DNA of 64,000 nucleotides from Rana temporaria (lineage: Eukaryota; Chordata; Amphibia; Anura; Ranidae), in NCBI RefSeq assembly GCF_905171775.1, contig NC_053499.1, positions 140,885,922 through 140,949,921 on the forward strand, given 5' to 3'. The translations under genes and the position numbers were made by a program. Of the stretch, positions 44,344 to 55,360 are shown piece by piece. The first letter of the stretch is position 1, and each line of letters begins with the position of its first letter. The notes below the pieces were generated by a model, which saw only the letters and a program-made list of their open reading frames with translations, ran no database searches and was not told the DNA's origin.

Positions 44344-45149
44344 CAGGGTTCCCCAACCCCCGGGTCACCGCCTATTTGCAGCCGGGCCGCGAAGCCTGCA
44401 CTGTGTGAGGTGCGGCGGAGGGCAAGCAGAGAGATGACATCTCTCACCGCCCGCCCAGATCTTGGCACTTCCACCCACACAGCGGGGCTGCTACACTTCG
44501 GCGAGGCGGGGGAGCAGAGAGATGAGATTATCTCTCACCGCCAGCCCCGCATTACCACTGTTCTTCCTCGCTGGACTGTGCTGCCACCATGACAGGTAAC
44601 AAAAATCTAGTGGCAGGTGGCAAACCACATCTGGTGGCAGGTGGCAAACCACATCTGGTGGCAGGTGATGTGGCAATCCACACCTAGTGGCAGGTGACAT
44701 GGCAAGTAGCAATCCACACCTGGTGGCAGGTGACGTGGCAAGTGGCAATCCACACCTTGTGGCAGGTGTTGTGTCAATCCGCACCTGGTGGCAGGTGATG
44801 TGGCAATCCACATCTGGTAGAAGGCGACATGGCAAGTGACAATCCACATCTGGTGGTAGGTGACGTGGCAAATGACAAACCGCATCTGGTGGCAGATTCT
44901 GCATTATGGTGAGTTTAACTATTTAATTTTATATTACAATGCAATGACAGAAATAATGTGCTTCAATCATCCCAACACCATATCAGCCATTGTTCTGTGA
45001 TGATTGAAGCGCTAACACCAGCCATTTCCCTGACAAATATGCCACGAAAAGCCACATAACAACCCAACCCCCCCCCCCCTCCCCCAGGCCTTGGCACGAT
45101 TCTATTCCACAACGCCGATCCTCGGTGCCAAAAAGGTTGGGGACCACTG
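44344..45149. mobile_element. hAT element with exact 8-bp duplication and minisatellite core
   Basis: The ends are CAGGGTTCCCCAACC and GGTTGGGGACCACTG, with the exact duplication CTATAGAC at 44336-44343 and 45150-45157. The interior carries a tandem array (44600-44900) and repeated gagagatgacatctctcaccg/gagagatgagattatctctc blocks. Confidence 0.9.
44600..44900. repeat. Minisatellite (ccacatctggtggcaggtg)
   Basis: About eight degenerate units of ccacatctggtggcaggtg with variable acatggcaagtggcaat spacers. It is internal to the hAT element. Confidence 0.9.
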
Positions 45150-45289
45150 CTATAGACAATTCTAGCCTATCTGTATTTGTGCTTCGGTTACGGAGAGAGA
45201 CAAATGTCCTGTGCAGAATTGTGTTTAAGCATTTTAGAGTATCCCACATCTCCCATAATCCCCTCACAAGTTTCTACAAGCAATACAAT

Positions 45290-46740
45290 ACAAAAAGTAA
45301 TGGAAAGACAAGCTATACCATCCTACATTATTGGCTTTTTATTGTGGCATGCTCCTAAAGCTAGATCTTCCATTATGGCTCCTATGGTATCTCATTCCCT
45401 TAGGCCTCGTACACACGACCGGATCTATCCGCTGGGATTGATCCGCGGATCAGTTCCAGCGGACAATTTCGGTCGTCTGTACGGCCTAGCGGATATTTAT
45501 CCACGGAGATTCGTCCGGCCGATCGATTTCAAGCGGATAGAAATTTCTTAGCATGCTAAGAAATCTATCCGCTTGAATCGTGTCCAGCGGATTGATCCGG
45601 TCGTCTGTACAGACTCACCGGATCAATCCGTCCGCTCCCCTCACTCGCATGCGTCGTAATGATTCGACGCATGCGTGGAAGTACTTACCTTCCAGTGTCG
45701 CGCACGTCGCCGCGTCATCATCGCGGCGACGGCGCGACACATCACCGCGGATGTATTCCGCGCGGATTTTGATCCGATGGTGTGTACAAGCCATCGGATA
45801 AAAATCCAGAGGAGGAATCTCCGATGGAAACGGTCCGGCGGACCGTTTCCAGCGGAGGTCCCCTCGTCTGTACGAGGCCTTACACTTTGGAATCATTTGC
45901 ACAACAATTCGGCGTTGGTTTCTGACTTCACTCCCTTAGAACTTTTGTTTCATAATCCCGCTTTTCCTCCAGGTATGGCCATCAGAGCTTTTAAATGGTG
46001 GACAGACAAGGGCCTGTACCGCATAGGGCACTTTTATACACATAGAGGTCCTCTCGCCTTGTCTCATTGTGCTGCCATTTTAGAAATGCCCCCCTCCAAA
46101 TAAATTACATTTTTATTGCAGATTTTTAAGGACCTTCAGATCCTAAGTAGAGCCCCCATCCTTAGCAGCTTATAAACAGTGGTTTATCTAAGATCAGGGC
46201 TCCAGGGGTGGTATCTTCATGGCTTATGCATTTTTGCTCACCTCTCCTCTGAAACATCTGTACATGCTGACTTGAGAAAGGGATCTTGATTTCTCGCTGG
46301 AACTGAAGACCTTGTATTCTAGGCTTCAGGTTTCTTAAAAAGGCATATTGAATGTCTCTTTGATAGAGGATGGTATCAAAGTGTGGACGAGGTGGTACTT
46401 GGTCCCTTCTCGTCTAGCCAGGATGTGCCCATCTACATCAGCAGATTGTTTTAGAGGATGTTCCTTACGAGGCACAATGGTCCACATCTGGTGGGAATGT
46501 CCTTCGATCAGAAGCTATTGGAGTCGAGTATTTTCCATGATTTGGGTATTGCAATCACTCAGCAGCCTTAGATAGCTTTACTGAATGATCTCCCGGTAGG
46601 TCTACCACACACTATTTAGCGTTTGGTCTATTTTATACTGATGGTGGCCAAGATCACCATTATGGGGTCATGGGAAAAACCCTGTGTCCATTCGACATCT
46701 GGAGCATAAAATGTCCTGCATTATGGTTCATGGAAAGGTT
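45290..46740 (+). pseudogene. L1-like non-LTR retrotransposon ORF2, C-terminal remnant
   Basis: Across the MITE at 45403-45879 the frame reads SSIMAPMVSHSL then TLWNHLHNNSALVSDFTPLE, LLFHNPAFPPGM and AFKWWTDKGLYRIGHFY. This matches the L1 ORF2 region downstream of the reverse transcriptase, with its P.F.PG..D/S..F..W...G pattern. Further on, TMVHIWWECPSIRSYWSRVF is the C-terminal H..W.C......W motif, followed by an MVAKITIMGSWEKP-like stretch near 46640. Frameshifts and stops are frequent. The family assignment is from these motifs. It is dead, and 5'-truncated upstream. Confidence 0.75.
45403..45879. mobile_element. GGCCTCGTACACAC-family element inside the L1-like ORF2
   Basis: The ends are GGCCTCGTACACACGACCGG and GTCTGTACGAGGCC, with the exact 3-bp duplication TTA at 45400-45402 and 45880-45882. 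The central perfect palindrome lies at 45544-45563. It is the same size (477 bp) and closely similar to the copy at 1410-1886. Confidence 0.9.
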
Positions 46741-46764
46741 GTTAGTGTGGTTCCCTTCACTCAT

Positions 46765-47290
46765 AAAATCCCCCCCCCCCAAAAAAAATTTGAGGCCCCT
46801 CACCCCCACATATACTGTATGCACAAATGCTAGCGCACGTGGCAGGGCTCTTACGCTTGAAAACATAGATTGCGGTACACATGTTACATATCGCTGCGCA
46901 TGCCAGAATGAGGGCAATAATTCTAGCACCACCCCTTTATCGTAACTCTAATTTAATGACTTATAGGGGGCCTTTAAAGCATCACCTACGGAGAATATAG
47001 AGCAGTGTTTCTTAACTCCAGTCCTCAAGGCGCCCCAACAGGTCATGTTTTCAGGATTTCCCTCAGATGAAACGGCTGTTGTAATTACTAAGGCATTGAA
47101 ACTGATCAAGTCACTTGTGCAAAATAATGGAAATCCTGAAAACATGACCTGTTGGGGCGCCTTGAGGACCGGAGTTGAGAAACACTGATATAGAGTACTG
47201 ACATATGTAAGGTTTGCCATGTTGGGTATCTATTTACTTGGTGCAACCTCAGCGTTTACATTTTACCAAAAAAATGGCAGCGAAAGGGTT
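46765..47290. repeat. Frog-type interspersed repeat, class unknown, split by a hAT MITE
   Basis: The blocks gctagcgcacgtggcagggc, acatgttacatatcgctgcg, ggcaataattctagcaccac and ccatgttgggtatctattta continue across the hAT MITE at 47003-47187. I associate this series with abundant ranid repeats. Confidence 0.5.
47003..47187. mobile_element. Short hAT fold-back MITE with exact 8-bp duplication
   Basis: The ends are CAGTGTTTCTTAACTCCAGT and CCGGAGTTGAGAAACACTG, with the exact duplication ATATAGAG at 46995-47002 and 47188-47195. The element is almost a perfect palindrome (cctcaaggcgccccaacagg and cctgttggggcgccttgagg). Confidence 0.93.
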
Positions 47291-47351
47291 AAAGGACAAG
47301 TTCACCTTCGGGAACATGTTATGTGTTTCACCCATATGATTTGTTGGTTAA

Positions 47352-47772
47352 AGAAGTTGTAAACCCTCAAGGTTTTTCACCTTAATGCAGCTGCCCCCCA
47401 GAGCCCCCCTTTTTTTTACCTGAACCCAATCTTTCCATCAACTGGGACGAGCCCAGCAGCTCCAGCCGCTCCAGCCGCTGTGTCTGTCCCTCATTGCATA
47501 GATTGATAGCAGCAGGAGCCATTGGCTCCTGCTGGTAATAGATTGTCGTTCTATGTACTGATACTCCAGTCTCTGCTGTGGAACTCTGCAGCTCCTCCAG
47601 GGTTACCTTAGGTCTCTCTGCTGCCTCTCTGATTAATGCCCTCCTTGCCTGGTCCGTGAGTTTTGTTGTGCGGCCGTCTCCTGGCAGGTTTGCTGTTGTG
47701 CCATGTTCTTTCCATTTGGCATAGAATGCATAGAATGAATTAAGATAAAAAAAATCTGCTTTTAGAACCACT
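47352..47772. mobile_element. TTAA MITE carrying a Tc1 transposase fragment
   Basis: TTAA (47348-47351) precedes AGAAGTTGTAAACCCTC, and TTTTAGAACCACT precedes TTAA (47773-47776). About 185 bp of Tc1 transposase lies inside. Either a Tc1 fragment inserted here or the MITE captured it. Confidence 0.65.
47537..47722 (-). pseudogene. Tc1 transposase N-terminal fragment
   Basis: The minus strand reads WKEHGTTANLPGDGRTTKLT, DQARRALIREAAERPKVTLE and ELQSSTAETGVSVHRTTI. This is the second helix-turn-helix region of the Tc1 DNA-binding domain, including the GRP/GRT linker. It is highly similar to the fragment at 60400-60480, so both come from related Tc1 elements. No terminal repeats flank it. Confidence 0.85.
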
Positions 47773-47779
47773 TTAATTG

Positions 47780-48540
47780 ACTCAGTATAGGTAAAATATT
47801 GCACACTGCCATAAGCTAAAAGCACTGGAGTTTTTGGTGCAGAGGGCTAAGTTCCATAGTCAGAGATTTTTCTTTACACTATTAAACAAGGCATTTAGTC
47901 CATAATAAAACTTGTTAAGTCACCATAATGAGGCATAGCAGAAGTGGAGCACACCAGATGGACCATCAGCCAAACCAAGATGAAGTGCATGTTGACCTCT
48001 GCTGTTCTGTTAATGGATATTAATAGGACGTGCATCCAAAGTTCAAACCATAAAAGCCGGGATCTTAACATGCCTGGTACAATGAATTGAGGCTTTTACA
48101 ATATATTTCATCTTCTTAATCTTAATGTGCTTTAAGAGGGCTGGAACTTCAAGGTTCCGTCGCTTTGAGAACCTAACTCGAGATCTACTTAATAAGACAA
48201 AACAAACTGTAAATCACGGACAGCAATTAGCAGTCATCTCTCTCTCTCTCTCTCGTCAGTGCAAATATTATTTTACTGAAAGCTCTCATAGTTGGCTGAA
48301 GGATAGAGGTAAGTATGCATCTGGGTAAGGATTGGTTTGGGTATTTTAGGTCAGGGGTAGGGGAAGTATAGGTGCACTTTTTTAAATAGGATAAACAAAT
48401 ATCTGTAAAGAAGAACATGTCAATAGACGAAATGGCTCCTCTGGATGTACTTCTGTGCAAAGGATAATACATGTTCCCTTTTTTGCTCGCAGAAATTGGA
48501 TACTTGCTAATGCGGATACCCGTGCACACACCTGTGCTAG
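47780..48540. other. No gene recognised; (TC)n run
   Basis: A (TC)n microsatellite lies at 48238-48255. The rest shows no repeat ends or coding motif. Confidence 0.4.
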
Positions 48541-48559
48541 CGCCGTCACTTGTGAAAGA

Positions 48560-49090
48560 TGTTGGTGCCAAATGGGCGACTTAAACTGGGCCAGTGCTCA
48601 GGATCAGTGATGCTTTGTCCTCAGCCTCCTGTGTATCCTGTGTTATTGTGATTCTGTATCCTAAATCCAGTTGCTGACCTGGCTTGTCTTGACTACTCTC
48701 TGAACTCTGCCTGAATTGACCTTGGCTTGTCCCCTGACCTCCGCTACTGTCTGCTCCATTGGCTCCTGCTTCAATGATTGGTTCCAGACCCAGGTTGTTT
48801 CCTGACCATATTCATATCTGTGCCCTGTACCTAATCTATCCTGTCTGTGTATGGCCTGACTCTTCTACTCTACTGTCACCTGTACCAGCCTACCACCCTG
48901 TTGTTCTGGCTGACCTACAGTCTGCTACCAGCTGCCCGCTGTCTCCAGTACCAGCATCTCTCAGTTTGTTGCCTACTTACTGGAGCCTTCTGGCGACTTC
49001 ACCTGCCCAGCGTGGACACCTGCCCTGCTGCTAGTAAGACTTACATGCACTTGTGCCACTCCTGCACCTCCTGTCTATACTATTAGGGGC
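48560..49090. repeat. CTGACC/CCTGT-rich interspersed repeat
   Basis: Repeated phrases (ctgacctggcttgtcttgac, cctgaccatattcatatctg, gtcacctgtaccagcctacc) mirror the GTCAG-rich repeat at 2960-4440 in the opposite orientation. The class is unknown. A plus-strand 91-codon frame here is compositional. Confidence 0.45.
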
Positions 49091-49640
49091 CCGAGTCAGA
49101 GGTGTAAGAGAGACATATCTCATCATATCAGGCTCTGTTACCCGGTATGTGATATTATCCTTTGGGAGAAAGGCTGGCTTCACACCTATGTGTTGCGGTA
49201 TCTCTAATTTTAATGAAATGCGTGTTATACGTGCTGGTGCACTGCTATGTGTTTGAAATATCACCTCAATGCACCCTACACTTCAATGCCATAAAACACT
49301 ACTATGCCTTGTGGTGCCTTGCCTTATTACACATTATACATGTCCATGTGTTTGTCCTTTCAATTGATGGGCTACTCTAATGCAGCAAATGGTAATGCAT
49401 GTTTACTAACGTAATGCAACATATCGAACGAGTGTAAATCCAGCCTAACAATGATAGGATAACGGAAACCTTTTACGATATATGCTCAAATCAGAACATG
49501 CATTATGAACAATGATTTTGACCATTCTCTTGCCTCAATGCTTATTTCATGACATTTGCAAGAAGGGAGGGTAACAGGCCATGGTTTATTTCCACTGTCC
49601 ATTCGGGCCCCCTTATACCTCCAGGACTGACCAGGTAAGG
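49091..49640. other. No recognised feature
   Basis: No repeat termini, arrays or conserved protein motifs. Confidence 0.4.
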
Positions 49641-49645
49641 AGATA

Positions 49646-49895
49646 GGCCCCGTACACACGTCCGAGGAACTCGACGTGCCAAACACATCGAGTTCCTCGT
49701 CGAGTTCTGTGTTGAAGCCGCCGAGGATCTCGGCGAGCCAACTTTCCTCATTGAACAACGAGGAAATAGAGAACATGTTCTCTATTTGGCCCGACGAGTT
49801 CCTCGTCGGCTTCCTCGGTGAAAAGTGTACACACGACCGAGTTTCTCGGCAGAATCCAGCTCCGATCGAGTTTCTGACTGAATTTTGCAACAAGT
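49646..49895. mobile_element. Fold-back MITE fragment (GGCCCCGTACACACG)
   Basis: The left end GGCCCCGTACACACGTCCGA starts a series of nested inverted blocks: gaactcgacgtg and cacatcgagttc, agagaacatgttctct, and tcctcgtcg repeated. The right end is not found and is presumably truncated near 49895. Confidence 0.6.
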
Positions 49896-50000
49896 CTCCA
49901 CCAACTCTTCCTTTTGTAGGAGATTTCAAACCTCCCTTCCACCCGTCAAATATAGAGGCTCCCACAATCCTTCTCAAGTTAGGAGGACCATCCCTAAAAG

Positions 50001-50060
50001 CAGGGTTGTCCAACCTTTTGATCTTCCTGGGTCACGTTGTAAGAAGAATTGTCTTGTGCT
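50001..50060. mobile_element. hAT MITE end fragment (CAGGGTTGTCCAACC)
   Basis: A CAGGGTTGTCCAACCTTTTG terminus typical of hAT MITEs is followed by non-matching sequence. Only the end is present. Confidence 0.4.
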
Positions 50061-50217
50061 ACAGATAAATTACACAAACAATAAGGATAGCTGATGTAGC
50101 GCTACCCCTGCAGGAGCCGCTTGAATATTGTTGGTTCCTTACTCTGCCCCCTCAACCCCAAGAACAGACTCAACCCCACTGGCACACCTGGCAACAGTGT
50201 AGATTAACCACTGGAAG

Positions 50218-50555
50218 GATTTTCCCCCTTAATGACCAGGCCTTTGTTTGCGATACAGCAATGTGCTGTATCACAAATGTATGTATGTTCTTTTTTCCCC
50301 ACAATCAGAGCTTTCTTTTGATGGTATTTGATCACCTCTGTAGTTTTATTTTTTGCGCTATAAACAAAAAAAATATAGCAACATTTTGAAAAAAAAAATT
50401 TTTTTTTTTTTACTTTCTGTTATAATAAATATACAAATAAAAAAAATAAAATTCCTTCATCAGTTTAGGCCGTTATGTATTCTTCTACATATTTTTGGTA
50501 AAAAAAAATCACAACAATAGCGTCTAAAAAATAGGGAATAGATTTATGGCATCAC
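50218..50555. mobile_element. TTAA element (CCACTT family), left half
   Basis: TTAA (50214-50217) precedes CCACTGGAAGG. The body shows ttttgcgctataaacaaaaa (50353) and ggccgttatgtattcttcta (50469). The right half is missing. Confidence 0.7.
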
Positions 50556-51304
50556 TCTCTACTCCCCTGACAGAAGGGAGTAATATTAAGTAGGGGACCG
50601 CCTGTATTTTTTTTTTTCTAAAAATCAAAATTGTTAAGTAAGTTTACAATTTTGCATTTGGCCTCATTCATAGCCATCTTGGCCACAGGTTGGATGCCAC
50701 TGCCTAAAAGGGCAAACCACCCAGCTCAACCTGCCTACATGCAATTAACATAGTGGTGCCTCTGCATACCCACAGCAGATCCTATTTCTTCTGCAATAAC
50801 CAAATCCACTCTGAGTGGGTCAAGCTCTCTCATAAATATGATAGGCTACCTTGTTAGCCAATCGTAATCTATGTGTGGTGGAAACAGCTTTATTTTATTT
50901 TTTAACTGATGTATGTCTTTCAAGACCTAGCCATGTATGAAAGGTGCTGGCTTTTTGCCTTACTAATAAAAATGGCATCAGACTATGCACACAGCTGTTC
51001 CAGAAATGCATGAGCGCTGTTGGGTAACAAAGGAGGACATTGCCTTCTGGTCTTTGGCATGTGTATACACAAGCTAAAGACCACCATCATTTTCCCAAAC
51101 CTTGCACCATTGACAACAAATGCAACAACTATAACATATCATAGAGACCCCACTAAGCTTCCATTATACATCTGTTGTTAATGCCACCCTGTAATTGACC
51201 TGATGAGTCAATCATATAATATATGTACATTTTACCACAGCACCTGTAAATCATCTGTCCACTCCTGCAGGTAGAATGCTCTTTTAGGACAAATGTGAAC
51301 ATTT
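50556..51304. other. Quiet interval
   Basis: No recognisable feature. It leads directly into the duplicated non-coding segment at 51305. Confidence 0.35.
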
Positions 51305-51620
51305 CATACTGAAATGATTGTACTCCATCTATAACATGCCACTCTTAATTTGATGCCTTTTTTCTTTCTTTTTTTGTTTTGAAAGCCAAGCTTTTCCTTT
51401 TTTATTTTTTTGTCATTTTCGAAAATGTGTTTAAAACCTGCTAAACAAACAAACCCTTGTGTTCAATAATTTACATAGAATTTACTTGCTGTATCAAAGA
51501 CATATTAAGGAAAAGGTTTTTTTTTTGTTTGTTTTTTACTGCAGGGAAAGCAAAGTCGGTAATACAAAGTAGATATTAAAAACCATGAAAAACACTTGAG
51601 TGAAGGTATTGCCAAATAAA
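51305..51620. repeat. Paralogous non-coding segment, copy 1
   Basis: It is collinear with 58095-58400 in the same orientation. Shared blocks in order are aatttgatgc, ttgttttgaaagc/ttggttttgacagc, tgtttaaaa, aaacaaaccctt, aataatttacata, tgtatcaaagacatat/tgtatcagagacatat and gcagggaaagcaaa. Spacing is conserved within a few bases. It looks like two descendants of one low-copy segment rather than a recognised transposon. Confidence 0.65.
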
Positions 51621-52357
51621 GTTATTGGCAGCCAATAATTGAATAGTAATGGGAAGATAATGACTATTCAACATTATCAACAGACATTAAGGTGACCCTG
51701 TCATCGAAAAAGAAATGCAGCAGAGTATAACTTACAGACATTTAGAGGTGAAAGCGCCAATATGCCCGAGATCCCAGGTCCATTTAATTGGCAAAGCTCC
51801 AAAACTTTCATTTTTTTATTGTTACAAACCACTACTCATTGCTCCTTTCTCAGATGTACTAATAGTTGATGAATGGTGATTATATCAATGTGAATCCTTT
51901 ACAAATATATATATACGTTCAATTGTCCACAGTGATTTTTTAAATAAAAGTCCCCAAACCAGCCTTGTGTCTTCTTTAGATTTATCACCAATAATAAGTG
52001 TGCTTGTGCCCAACAAACAATGGTATTCACCACCAGTTTTGTATTCCTTCGACATTTAGATAAACTTCCTATCAGACAAAGTTGCCCCACTTCACACTAA
52101 GGTTAAGAACAGCCTTGCCCTTTAAAGAAGGACACTACTCCTTGCTTGTATCACCAGAAGGGATAGTCTCCACAGCTCATCATGTCACCGCTTTCTCCTT
52201 CACTATCAATATTATACTTCAATAAATCTAAAAGAGAAATTGCGTTCAGAGAAAATAAGTGAAGCAGCAGACACATGAATCGATGTAAATTGTACAGCAA
52301 ATGTAACAATTAACATCAATCATACGATAAGATCAAATTAATTTGCGCAGAAATAAG
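51621..52357. other. Quiet interval
   Basis: No repeat ends or coding motifs. Confidence 0.35.
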
Positions 52358-52358
52358 T

Positions 52359-52986
52359 GACAGTCCCAAGGTGATAAATGAAATCTTCATCCATACTTCA
52401 TCAGATAGCTCTTCATAAATAATAACACCACAGGGATCCTCCATCTTATATTCGATAAAATATGCTTACGTTTCATCACATCTGACGTCGTCCGGGGCAC
52501 AGAAACGTCCTTTTCACAAACAACGTTAAATGTGACGAAACATGTAAGGCAGGGCTAACACTCAAGACGTCATCACGTCCCTCGATTTCAGGAAGTGGTC
52601 TGTCTGAGTCCCGGGAACAGCTTTTGTTTGTGAAGCGCTTATACATTTTAACAATGTGTGTAATTAGTGCATTTTTAATAAACTTTTAAATGCAGTTTTA
52701 CATCATGTTTTTTTTTTTTTTTGGCTACCTCTTTGCTTTATGGCTGAGTATTTCAAGTTGAAAGATGAGGGTGTAATCAGACCCACAAAAAGGTGCACAT
52801 TATCTCAGATGGGAACCATAGAATGCACAAGCAAATTTCAACTTTTTTCTCTGGTAATAAGAGTCCATTTGCTGAGTAAGTGTATTTTATTGATTATAAG
52901 GTGGCAGATTATTGTGATGTTATTATTTATGAAGAGCTATCTGATGAAGTGTGTATAAAGATTTCATTTATCACCTTGGGACTGTC
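52359..52986. repeat. Element with about 68-bp inverted ends
   Basis: The left arm 52359-52426 (gacagtcccaaggtgataaa through cagatagctcttcataaata) is inverted at 52918-52986 with few differences. The interior holds a gtgacgaaacatgtaaggc phrase at 52532-52550, like the 3' side of the hammerhead-like motifs, and a poly-T at 52708-52722. The class is unknown. Flanking similarity (cacttattt) continues beyond the fold-back element at 52988. Confidence 0.6.
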
Positions 52987-52987
52987 A

Positions 52988-53406
52988 GGCCTCGTACACA
53001 CGATAGGTTAAACAGAGGACAACGGTCTGATGGACCGTTTTCTTCGGTCAAAACCGATCGTGTGTGGGCCCCATAGGTTATTTAACCATCGGTTAAAAAA
53101 AAGCCAACTTGCTTTAAATTTAACCAATGGATTCCTAACCGATGGAAAAAAACGATCGTTAGTAGGCACAACCATCGGTTAAAAATCCACGCATGCTCAG
53201 AATCAAGTTGACGCATGCTTGGAAGCATTGAACTTTCTTTTTTTTCAACACGTTGATGTGTTTTACGTCACCGCGTTCTGACACGATCGTTTTTTTAACC
53301 GATGGTGTGTAGGCACGACGGACCATCAGTCAGCTTCATCGGTTAACCGATGAAAACGGTCCATCGGTCTGTTCTCATCGGATGGACTGATCGTGTGTAC
53401 GTGGCT
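52988..53406. mobile_element. GGCCTCGTACACAC-family element
   Basis: The ends are GGCCTCGTACACACGATAGG and ATCGTGTGTACGTGGCT, with the 3-bp duplication TCA at 52985-52987 and 53407-53409. The body (aaaaaaagccaacttgcttt, gcatgctcagaatcaagt) matches the element at 10527. Confidence 0.87.
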
Positions 53407-53559
53407 TCAATTGCTTATGCACTTATTTATTTGGACTTATGTATATTATGATTTATGTTAATTCTCCTGCGTGCTGACATCATCCGGCCACACTGTTGAC
53501 GCGTTTTGTCACTTAACTGACTTTTTCAAAGGGAAGATACTGTTTTTTATTATTTAATC

Positions 53560-54325
53560 ATTTAATTCAGTTTGATTTTTTATTTATGTTTTATTTGTAT
53601 TGGTTAAGGGCGGAGGACCATTGTTTAAACATCCGCATGTTGACCATGTAAAACATAAAGTTCAGATGCACAATGACCGTTTAAGTCATGTATGCATATG
53701 AGGAAGTAAAGGACAGCCAGGAGCCAGACCCAGTTAGAGGTAACTTTTCTTTTCTTTTTTTTCAATGAGTAAACAGCAAATGGTTACAGGGGTGTTGAGT
53801 TCCTCCATGTGGGTCAGGACAACTATAAAAGGCTGTTGTTTGGGATTTTGTATTAAAAGCAATTTTTAGTGTCTGTGCAATATTCCAAAGTCTAAATAGA
53901 AAATGTTTTTCCTTTTTTTTTCTTTTAATAAACTGAGAATGTCACCACAGCTTTAACATCTCTTGAAGAAAACACATTCTATTATCTACTCATACACAGA
54001 GAATAGGAAAGAAACAGGCTGAAGTTTGTCGATAAATTAGTTTTGAAGAAAGAGAGTGAATCCAGGACTTCAATCAGCCTGAAGGAGGGAAAAAAAAAAT
54101 CTTTAAGTCATTCTGTCACTAGTGTCAATCGCATCTGATAAAGTGAAGAGTGAGTCTTTCAAAGGCCAGGCCTGTGATTAATAATACAACCAGGTTTAAA
54201 CATGACAAGCTTTCTGCCCACTACCAAGATGGAGAGACTAAGGAACTTACGAAGAGGAGATCAAAGAATCAGGCATTCTCTGTTAGAAAACAGAGCTTTG
54301 TGCAATGTGTCTGTTAACTCACTTT
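53560..54325. other. Quiet interval, possible conserved non-coding element
   Basis: The part 54000-54235 is repeat-free, with clustered words (tctgataaagtg, cctgtgattaataat). No frame supports a gene. Confidence 0.3.
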
Positions 54326-54754
54326 ATTTTAAAAATAATATTCTAGTAAAACACCTATCCTGCTATCCCTGAGACCTTGCTCCTGTCTATGTTCCTGGTT
54401 GCTGTTAACTCTCGGTTACCTGCCTGGCTATTTCCTGTTCCTGCTCAGCTCATCACAGTCTACTCCAGGCCGCTGAACCCTGCCAAGCTGTTCTCCCGGG
54501 ACCTCCTGCTCCAGGCACTCGTGTCCCTCTTGTCCTTCGGCTTCCTCTGTCTCACCTTCAGCGGAGCCAGGACAGGAGATATAAGAGAGGTCGACCTCAT
54601 CAAATTAGTCTCCCATCCGATCCCTGACACCTTCTCCACTCTATCCGGAAAAAAAGAAAAACAAATCTTTGGCCAGTGTTGGTAAGAGATGCTTAGGTTG
54701 TGAGTGAACCCTCTTAGCAGGATAGGTGTTTTACTAGAATATTATTTTTAAAAT
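54326..54754. repeat. Segment bounded by a 40-bp perfect inverted repeat
   Basis: Bases 54326-54365 are the exact reverse complement of 54715-54754 (attttaaaaataatattcta and on to tatcctgcta). The 349 bp between them hold CT-rich sequence related to the frog repeat family. No target duplication is recognised, so this may be an insertion or an inverted duplication. Confidence 0.85.
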
Positions 54755-54970
54755 ACGGACGGGCAGTGAGGTACCAAATCATAGACAGATCCAGGGTCAG
54801 GAACGGAGCCGGGTCAGAGATGGGCAACAGTACAGGAACGGAGCCAAGGTCAAGAGCAAGTCGGGTCTAAATACTGGGAGGACACACGGGATCAGAGCAG
54901 GATTCAGGAACACAGCTGAAGATCAGTCAGCAAAGCACAAGAGCCCAGACTCCCTTCAAATAGGCTGTCT
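54755..54970. repeat. GTCAG-rich interspersed repeat fragment
   Basis: Phrases such as cagggtcaggaacggagcc and agcaggattcaggaacacag repeat. It is related to the repeat at 2960-4440 in the same orientation. Confidence 0.5.
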
Positions 54971-55360
54971 GGCACCAAGGGGAATTAGGCTTGTACGTGT
55001 GCGTACGCTCGCTCGTGTGCGCTCACCCGCGATTGCGAGCTCTGGCACGCATGCGCCATTCTATGGCAAAGGCTATGTGCTTGTGCACGTCTGTGTGCAA
55101 AACGTCTTACAGGAGTTCCCTGACAGAAGGGTTGGAACCTCAGTCAGGTCCTCCTTCGTTGCTACTAGAAGCAAAGAGAGGGCACCCGGGCCTTATATAT
55201 ATATTAAACAGATACATTTATAATAAAAATCAATATTGCAGTCACAAGGGTAGTAGGAAAATCTCTTTGAGTAAAGCTTTCTGGGTGTAACTGGAATCCA
55301 GTAGGGGTATGTACTCAGTAGAGAAAGGCAAACAAAGTTAAAACTGGAAGCAAATCCTTT

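Noticed and set aside
41873..54182. Shared 14-mer ATTAATCACAGGCC (41873-41886) and its inverse (54169-54182), considered as paralogous enhancers
   Set aside because: Several shared 14-mers are expected by chance in 64 kb, and flanking similarity is weak.
54377..54685. A 102-codon plus-strand frame with hydrophobic N-terminus
   Set aside because: It lies in CT-rich repeat-related sequence between perfect inverted repeats; no recognisable domain.
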